Origin: Bacteroidales bacterium
Lineage (GTDB): Bacteria; Bacteroidota; Bacteroidia; Bacteroidales; UBA932
Direction: 5' to 3'
DNA: 12,040 nt
Assembly: GCA_017556665.1 (NCBI GenBank)
Contig: JAFYMJ010000228.1
Location: 1-12,040, forward strand
Shown one piece after another: positions 7,642 to 12,040 of this stretch (position 1 is the stretch's first letter; each line of letters opens with the position of its first letter). Position numbers and translations under genes: made by a program. The notes under the pieces are model-generated. The model was given only the letters and a program-made list of their open reading frames with translations, searched no databases and was not told the DNA's origin.

Positions 7642-8483
7642 CACACCATTAGAATAAAAATTACAATAACAAGGAGTGGAAGCCATTGTCCTTTTATTTG
7701 GTTTTGTCCTTCACGCGTGTTGCAGATTCCTACTTTTAATGCATCTTCTTTACATTCAGATACACACTCTCCGCACAAATTACAGTCAATGTCCACTACC
7801 CTGGATACATTGGATACATTAACTGAATAAGGGCAAGCCTTTTTGCATTCACCGCATTGTGTACACTTGTTCTTGTCTCTGTGTATGTGCAAAAGAGAGA
7901 CATTATACTCTGCTTTATATGTGAATATCTCTAACAGATAACCAATTGCACACAAAACTCCCACATATACAGGTATTGGGATACTTATATCTGCAGAACG
8001 GAGAATCCACATCAGTAATGAGCACCCAACAAAAACAAGTGTGAATTTAAGTATGTTACTGGCAGCCCCTACAGGGCAAATGTATTTGCATCCAAACATA
8101 TCTATAAAAAGTGAGGGAACTACAATGAGCACCATAAAAAGAAGAAGTGCTATTCCAGATGCCTCTGCAAGGGGAGATGCAATATACACCAGCAAAAACA
8201 GAATAATATATTTTATAGACCTCAACAATTTGTCGGGAAGAGAATTCCTTGCAATTGCATACCCTTTTATTTTAAGTACTCTTTTACACTTTACAGCCAA
8301 TTCACTGACAAATCCCAAAGGGCATAAGTAACTGCAAAATATCTTGTTTGTAAGTATCACCGATACAAAAATTGGAATGGCAACAGACATTAAAGTTATT
8401 TTACCGGCAACACCACAACACAATGCTACCAGAATGCACAATTGCAGAAAATACCTTAATCTTTTGCTCCCAAAAATATTCAT
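7617..8483 (-). CDS. Membrane 4Fe-4S protein of NapH/CcoG type
   Basis: Protein of 288 residues with about five membrane segments and four cysteine clusters. Two CxxxCP motifs follow membrane segments (C50/C54 in CSYLCPLG and C132/C136 in CKYICPVG), the hallmark of the NapH-like polyferredoxin family. The C-terminal part carries two ferredoxin-type 4Fe-4S motifs: C207, C210, C213, C217-P and C234, C237, C240, C244. A final hydrophobic helix lies near 267-283. Such proteins pass electrons between quinol or ferredoxin pools and an enzyme partner; no partner is encoded nearby, so the substrate is unknown. I chose ATG 8481-8483 (MNIFGSKRLRYF), because the frame further upstream would run through the promoter and the N-terminus would lose its normal topology. 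It is divergent from the PHP gene. Confidence 0.85.
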   Translation of the reverse strand: MNIFGSKRLRYFLQLCILVALCCGVAGKITLMSVAIPIFVSVILTNKIFCSYLCPLGFVSELAVKCKRVLKIKGYAIARNSLPDKLLRSIKYIILFLLVYIASPLAEASGIALLLFMVLIVVPSLFIDMFGCKYICPVGAASNILKFTLVFVGCSLLMWILRSADISIPIPVYVGVLCAIGYLLEIFTYKAEYNVSLLHIHRDKNKCTQCGECKKACPYSVNVSNVSRVVDIDCNLCGECVSECKEDALKVGICNTREGQNQIKGQWLPLLVIVIFILMVCYITSKAI

Positions 8484-8493
8484 AACCAATTTT

Positions 8494-8524
8494 ATTGAAC
8501 ACAAAGTTATAATTTTTACCTTTG
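8494..8524 (+). promoter_or_regulatory. Promoter of the PHP-domain gene
   Basis: ATTG (8494-8497) is followed after 19 bases by TACCTTTG (8517-8524), an exact TAnnTTTG match. Transcription would start near 8530, leaving a leader of about 35 bases before ATG 8565. Confidence 0.65.
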
Positions 8525-8534
8525 CACCGCAAAA
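8502..8534 (-). promoter_or_regulatory. Promoter of the 4Fe-4S membrane protein gene
   Basis: On the minus strand TTTTG (8534-8530) is followed after 20 bases by TAACTTTG (8509-8502), an exact TAnnTTTG match with a near-consensus -33 spacing. The -7 element ends 18 bases before the ATG at 8483. It is interleaved with the opposite promoter. Confidence 0.65.
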
Positions 8535-8564
8535 CAGATTTGTCTGCAACAAGCTAAAAGAATT

Positions 8565-9398
8565 ATGAGATTTTTTGACAATCATACACATACCAATTTT
8601 TCTCCCGACAGCCCAGTAACAATTAAAGAGGCTGTAGAGGCAGCCCTTGCACGCAATCTTGCAGGAGTTGCATTAACAGACCATTATGATATTGACCCTG
8701 CACTTGGAGAAATGGAGTTTAATTTTAACCCTGACGTTCAACAAGCAGAGATAGACAAAATATCATTTGAGTATGGGTTGGGAAGCAAAGAGAGAGACTT
8801 GCAACTACTTAAAGGTATTGAGGTTGGACTTATGCCTGGCAAGTTCATGCAAACCATTAAGGAGTTTACCGGAAAATATCATTTTGACACCGTTATTGCA
8901 TCGCTACATACAATTGATGGGACAGATCCTTACAGACGTACATATTACAAAGGGAGGGATGCATGGCAAGCATACTCTAATGCCCTTGAATTAATGTATA
9001 ACCTTTGCGTTGAGTTTAAGGATTTTGACATTTTGGGGCATTATGACTACGTGGCAAGGTATTCTCCTTACTCTGAACAGGAGAGAGACATTACCTATAA
9101 GAGATATGGAGATTATATAGATGCTATCTTTAAGTATCTTGTAGAAAATGGCAAAACATTTGAAATAAATACCAAAACCTATACTAACCACGCAGGATAC
9201 ATTCCAAAGCTGGACCTTGATATTCTAAAAAGATTTAAAGAACTTGGAGGAGAGGCATTGAGCATTGGATCAGACACTCACGGCAGAGACAGGTTTGGAG
9301 ACAATTTTGAACTTTACAGCCAAATAATCAAAGAGTGCGGTTTCAAATACCTTGTTTACTACAAGAACAGAAAACCAAATTACTATACAATCAAATAA
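8565..9398 (+). CDS. PHP-domain phosphoesterase, HisJ histidinol-phosphatase type
   Basis: Protein of 277 residues with the full metal-binding set of a PHP phosphoesterase: H7-x-H9 and D15 in NHTHTNFSPD, D39-H40 in TDHYD, E86 in GIEVG, H115 in ASLHT, H159 in LGHYDYV, and D237/H239 in GSDTHGRDRFG. Length and motif order fit the HisJ/HisK family, which removes phosphate from histidinol phosphate using a trinuclear metal centre in the cytoplasm. No other histidine gene is nearby, and many Bacteroidota use a HisB-type phosphatase, so the true substrate could be another phosphate monoester. The ATG at 8565 places the first metal motif at the very N-terminus, as expected. A strong hairpin ends it four bases after the stop. 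Confidence 0.85.
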   Translation: MRFFDNHTHTNFSPDSPVTIKEAVEAALARNLAGVALTDHYDIDPALGEMEFNFNPDVQQAEIDKISFEYGLGSKERDLQLLKGIEVGLMPGKFMQTIKEFTGKYHFDTVIASLHTIDGTDPYRRTYYKGRDAWQAYSNALELMYNLCVEFKDFDILGHYDYVARYSPYSEQERDITYKRYGDYIDAIFKYLVENGKTFEINTKTYTNHAGYIPKLDLDILKRFKELGGEALSIGSDTHGRDRFGDNFELYSQIIKECGFKYLVYYKNRKPNYYTIK

Positions 9399-9401
9399 TA
9401 G

Positions 9402-9431
9402 AGAAGAGGTGACCGCTTGGTCACCTCTTCT
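9402..9431. terminator. Terminator hairpin between the convergent PHP and C69 genes
   Basis: AGAAGAGGTGACC (9402-9414) and GGTCACCTCTTCT (9419-9431) form a perfect 13-bp stem with loop GCTT. The T tract is weak on both sides (ATCTCTATTTTA on the plus side). It fills the 37-base gap between the two stop codons and probably serves both genes. Confidence 0.8.
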
Positions 9432-9435
9432 ATCT

Positions 9436-11130
9436 CTATTTTACCATCAGATGCTCTTTGGTATCTTTTACAACTTGCTCTTTCCAGTGCTCGCTGTAAC
9501 CTGGCTGTGATGGATTGTCTGGAATACCTCTACCAAAACCATTATCTTTGAATGTACCATCCGGGTTCTGTTTTTTAACATTACCATCTATGTACTTAAC
9601 AAGCAGGTACTCATCCAGCTCTTTCCATTTTTTGAACAGTCTGTCTGCAAATTTCTCACTCCATACAGTAAGATACTCTTTAACTTTTTCTGGCTCTGTA
9701 TTGTAAAGTCTTAAAGCCTCTTCGTCTACTGTAGGTATTATCTGCATAGAGCCCAGTTCGTGCTCATTTGCAGTTTTCTGCACCTCTGGAGCCAACAGGT
9801 TATATCTTAAATATGCAAATTGAGCAACTCTGTTAAACAACCAGAAAGCTGATGTTGGAGAATAGGTTGTCATGTTTCCATTGCCGTGTGCAAAACAATG
9901 TGGAACTCTTACTCCACTTGAGTACACAGGTGTCAGACATGACAATGCTGCATCATCTACGCCAAACCAAAGAATTCCACCAATTTCATCGGGAAGCCAA
10001 TTTCTTGCCTGACCTAAAATCCAGAAACCTGTCTGTTGGGTGGCAATGGCTCTTTCATTGGTATACTCCAACTCTCCTACTTTAAAATACATTGGACGCC
10101 ATCTGTATGGAAGTTCAAATCCGCCTGCACCAATATCTTTTCTCATATCAAGAGGGGTATCTTCATAGTGGTCTCTCATTACATCTGCAACCTCTTTTAC
10201 TGTTAAAAGATGAGATGGTTTAATGTATAAAGGCATTTTGTTTGAAGGGTTGTCACCACTTGCATAATCGTAATAATCCATAGCAGGCTTCTCCCCTATT
10301 TTCCCACCGCCCAAAATATTGAATGCAGCCCAAACTCTAGCCTCGCATCCTCTTAATGCACCCCAATCTGCTGGAGCATATGTATCACAGAAACTAAAGT
10401 CCTCATCTTTACCATTGTATAATCCGGCTTCCCTTGCAAATGAAATTACATCTTTGCTATACAAGCAATTCTCTGGATCATTTAGAGGGAATTTATCTAT
10501 TCTTGAATGGTTAGCATGTGCAGAGATGTATCCGTCGGGGATTCTTATTGCAACCCAATTGGCTCCTCTGTTCTCATTTACCCCTTTTTTGTTAAGCTTT
10601 ACACCTTTTCCAACCATTTCAAGAATCCATGCCTCATTCTTGTCTGCAATTGAGAATGATTCTCCTCCCGATGCAAAACCATACTCTGCAACCAAAGAGG
10701 TCATAACATTAATAGCCTCTCTTGCAGTCTTTGCTCTTTGAAGGGTGATATAAATCAATGAACCATAATCTATTATACCAGTTGTATCTACAAGTTCCTC
10801 TCTACCTCCAAAAGTTGTTTCTGTAATAATCACCTGGTGCTCATTCATATTACCCATTGTGGAATATGTTTTTGCTATTTGGGCAATCTCTCCCATATAT
10901 CTGCCAGTATCCCACTCATATACAGCCAATTTACTCCCTTTTGGAAAGATATTTGCTGGAGTATGGTAAAGTTCACCATACAAAACGTGTGCATCGGCAG
11001 AGTATGTTACCATTACCGATCCATCTTTGCTGGCACCTTTAGTAACTATAATATTTGTACATGCATCAGACTGATTATAAACAAATAACGCTACCAGTAC
11101 CAAAACTAGACTCTTAAAAATGTTTCTCAT
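9436..11130 (-). CDS. Exported C69 family dipeptidase
   Basis: Protein of 564 residues of peptidase family C69, an N-terminal nucleophile hydrolase group acting on dipeptides. Residues 1-23 form a signal peptide (basic start, hydrophobic core, then QSDA). Cys24 in ACTNIIVTKGASKDGS is the conserved family nucleophile, so removal of the leader would expose the catalytic cysteine. Further family blocks are GNMNEHQV near 93-100, TTFGGRE near 105-111, ASGGESFSIAD and AWILEMVG in the 150-175 region, and WGALRGCEARVWAA near 255. The length is normal for Bacteroidota members. It probably acts in the periplasm or outside the cell on peptide breakdown products. The start ATG 11128-11130 is supported by the signal peptide. 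The region around Cys24 lacks a proper lipobox, so a lipoprotein is unlikely. Confidence 0.92.
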   Translation of the reverse strand: MRNIFKSLVLVLVALFVYNQSDACTNIIVTKGASKDGSVMVTYSADAHVLYGELYHTPANIFPKGSKLAVYEWDTGRYMGEIAQIAKTYSTMGNMNEHQVIITETTFGGREELVDTTGIIDYGSLIYITLQRAKTAREAINVMTSLVAEYGFASGGESFSIADKNEAWILEMVGKGVKLNKKGVNENRGANWVAIRIPDGYISAHANHSRIDKFPLNDPENCLYSKDVISFAREAGLYNGKDEDFSFCDTYAPADWGALRGCEARVWAAFNILGGGKIGEKPAMDYYDYASGDNPSNKMPLYIKPSHLLTVKEVADVMRDHYEDTPLDMRKDIGAGGFELPYRWRPMYFKVGELEYTNERAIATQQTGFWILGQARNWLPDEIGGILWFGVDDAALSCLTPVYSSGVRVPHCFAHGNGNMTTYSPTSAFWLFNRVAQFAYLRYNLLAPEVQKTANEHELGSMQIIPTVDEEALRLYNTEPEKVKEYLTVWSEKFADRLFKKWKELDEYLLVKYIDGNVKKQNPDGTFKDNGFGRGIPDNPSQPGYSEHWKEQVVKDTKEHLMVK

Positions 11131-11165
11131 ATCTTGTGAATTTTATTTAACTTAGCAGTTTAAAG

Positions 11166-11195
11166 CAAATATAACACTAAAAAATAACATACAAT
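11166..11195 (-). promoter_or_regulatory. Promoter of the C69 dipeptidase gene
   Basis: On the minus strand ATTG (11195-11192) is followed after 18 bases by TATATTTG (11173-11166), an exact TAnnTTTG match. The leader would be about 30 bases. No equally good promoter is seen for the opposite gene in the same 74-base gap. Confidence 0.6.
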
Positions 11196-11204
11196 AAGTA
11201 CCTT

Positions 11205-11639
11205 ATGAATAAATTTTTTAGATTGGCTGTTATTGCAATAGCCTTATTAAGTGCAAATAATCTTCTTGCACAACAGCAACAGCAGGAACCTCCAAAAATG
11301 GACCCAATAGAGATGGCAAGTGAGTTTACAGAAAAACTTATAACCGAACTTGAACTTAATTCTACTCAAGCCTTTTATGTAGATTCAGTACTGCAGGTTA
11401 ATTATACTGGACTTATAGATGAGTTTGAAGAGATGAAATCCAGAGGTAGCCAGGATGGGAATTCGTATAAGGCGGTAAGCGACAAATGGGAAGAAAAGAA
11501 TGTTGCAGCCTTTAGACTTATAATGGATGAACAGCAGGTAATAAAGTATCTTAGGTTAATGGGAAAGGGGAAAGAGTACAAGAAGGGAAAGGATGGAAAA
11601 TATTACAAAAAAGAGAAATCAAAAGAGAAAGATAAATAG
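11205..11639 (+). CDS. Small exported protein of unknown function, lysine-rich tail
   Basis: Protein of 144 residues. A signal peptide (MNKFFRLAVIAIALLSANNLLA, residues 1-22) is followed by a glutamine run QQQQQ. The middle part (about 33-115) is charged and looks helical: EMASEFTEKLITELELNSTQAFYVDSV, FEEMKSR and FRLIMDEQQVIKYLRLMGKG. The repeated idea of a helix, L/T-x-x-Q and VDSVL resembles small Spy/CpxP-like or DUF4890-like periplasmic helical proteins of Bacteroidota, but I cannot assign a family firmly. The last 25 residues hold 12 lysines. It is divergent from the C69 peptidase gene and closed by its own terminator. The function is unknown. Confidence 0.78.
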   Translation: MNKFFRLAVIAIALLSANNLLAQQQQQEPPKMDPIEMASEFTEKLITELELNSTQAFYVDSVLQVNYTGLIDEFEEMKSRGSQDGNSYKAVSDKWEEKNVAAFRLIMDEQQVIKYLRLMGKGKEYKKGKDGKYYKKEKSKEKDK

Positions 11640-11648
11640 TAGCAGCAG

Positions 11649-11674
11649 AAGGTTGGCCAAGAGGTCAACCTTTT
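11649..11674 (+). terminator. Intrinsic terminator after the small exported protein gene
   Basis: AAGGTTGGCC (11649-11658) pairs with GGTCAACCTT (11663-11672) through 10 pairs including one G-U, with loop AAGA, followed by a short T run at 11671-11674. It starts ten bases after the stop codon. Confidence 0.8.
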
Positions 11675-11728
11675 AAATTTTAACTTCCCCCTGATATCTC
11701 ACCCTTACTATATAAATCTATTATATCA

Positions 11729-11880
11729 AGTGAAGTGCCAGATAAGCCTCAAGCGGTCCTCCCAGCAGAGCTGGTGCCCTCCCTCTTCGGGAGCCAACGC
11801 CCTTTGAGGCTATCTTCATCTTCACCAGCCTGTTGGATTTAGATGTTTGCAAATTATAATTGCTCTCTCACAACTGATTT
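11729..11880 (+). repeat. Direct repeat unit 1, structured, possibly a non-coding RNA
   Basis: First of two direct copies with a period of 152-153 bases, beginning at AGTGAA. It can fold as follows: AGATA-A-GCCTCAA (11740-11752) pairs with TTGAGGC-TATCT (11804-11815), 12 pairs with one bulged A. This encloses CCAGC-AGA-GCTGG (11762-11774) and CTCCC-TCTTC-GGGAG (11779-11793). The 3' part is AT-rich and includes a 10-bp perfect palindrome AATTATAATT (11852-11861). No open frame covers it and no promoter is certain, so the strand shown is nominal. From 11806 to 11887 it is identical to the second copy; the 5' part differs by nine substitutions and one indel between 11740 and 11805. Confidence 0.8.
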
Positions 11881-12040
11881 AGTGAATCTTCAGATAGGCC
11901 TCTGGCGGTCCTCCCAGCAGAGCTGGTGCCCTCCCATTTCGGGATCCAATGCCGCTGCGAGGCTATCTTCATCTTCACCAGCCTGTTGGATTTAGATGTT
12001 TGCAAATTATAATTGCTCTCTCACAACTGATTTAGTGAAT
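11881..12040 (+). repeat. Direct repeat unit 2, cut by the window end
   Basis: Second copy of the same unit; the first seven bases of the next unit (AGTGAAT, 12034-12040) are already present. The fold is kept: AGATA-G-GCCTC (11892-11902) pairs with GAGGC-TATCT (11959-11968), and GCGG (11905-11908) with CCGC (11952-11955). The hairpin CCAGC-AGA-GCTGG (11914-11926) is unchanged, and TCCC-ATTTC-GGGA (11932-11944) is one pair shorter than in unit 1. Bases 11959-12040 are identical to 11806-11887. More copies may follow outside the window. Confidence 0.8.

Noticed and set aside
8484..8591. Longer N-terminus (36 more residues) for the 4Fe-4S membrane protein
   Set aside because: The extension crosses the two promoters and into the opposite PHP gene, and the ATG at 8483 is followed by a normal basic-then-hydrophobic start.
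9436..11130. C69 dipeptidase as a lipoprotein because a Cys follows the signal peptide
   Set aside because: The residues before Cys24 (QSDA) do not form a lipobox, and this cysteine is the family's catalytic nucleophile.
11746..11810. tRNA-like shape: a 7-bp closing stem GCCTCAA/TTGAGGC with inner hairpins and a TTCG-containing loop
   Set aside because: The central hairpin loop has 3 bases and the next loop 5, instead of the 7-base anticodon and T loops. There is no TTC-R-A motif in the right place and no CCA or discriminator pattern. The second copy breaks the 7-bp stem.
11729..12040. CRISPR array or integron attC sites
   Set aside because: The repeat is about 152 bases with no regular unique spacers, no cas gene is present, and no GTTRRRY/RYYYAAC core pair is visible.

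Overview
The window looks like a chromosomal piece of an AT-rich member of the Bacteroidota, most likely the order Bacteroidales. Three things point there. The gene families are typical of the phylum: a DUF3098 protein, a DUF4270 lipoprotein, a half-length glycogen/starch synthase-like protein, a fused FeoA-FeoB and a C69 dipeptidase. The promoters carry the -7 motif TAnnTTTG. Shine-Dalgarno sequences are weak or absent. No phage, transposase, CRISPR or resistance gene is visible, so most of the window is ordinary core genome.

Left part (1-2877): the 3' tail of an unidentified plus-strand gene meets a minus-strand operon at a shared terminator hairpin. The operon reads ftsX - DUF3098 - uppP - lpxH. 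It is packed with gaps of -1 to about 15 bases and groups envelope functions: divisome control, recycling of the C55 lipid carrier, and lipid A synthesis. Its promoter lies in a short divergent region (2878-2969) that also serves a plus-strand pair, the half-length GT5 protein and a DUF4270 lipoprotein, whose reading frames overlap by 11 bases. A clean intrinsic terminator closes that pair.

Middle (5269-9398): a fused FeoA-FeoB ferrous iron transporter runs tail to tail, with a 25-base overlap, into a membrane polyferredoxin of the NapH type. The polyferredoxin is divergent from a PHP-domain phosphoesterase of the HisJ type. The two divergent promoters are interleaved in about 40 bases, so they probably compete for RNA polymerase.

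Right part (9436-12040): an exported C69 dipeptidase is divergent from a small exported lysine-tailed protein of unknown function. After the small gene's terminator come about 350 bases without genes. They hold two direct copies of a unit of about 152 bases that can fold into a closed stem with two hairpins. The last 82 bases are identical between copies, and the second copy ends exactly at the window edge. This repeat, possibly a tandem non-coding RNA array, is the least explained part of the window.

All functional calls come from reading motifs by eye; no database search was possible.
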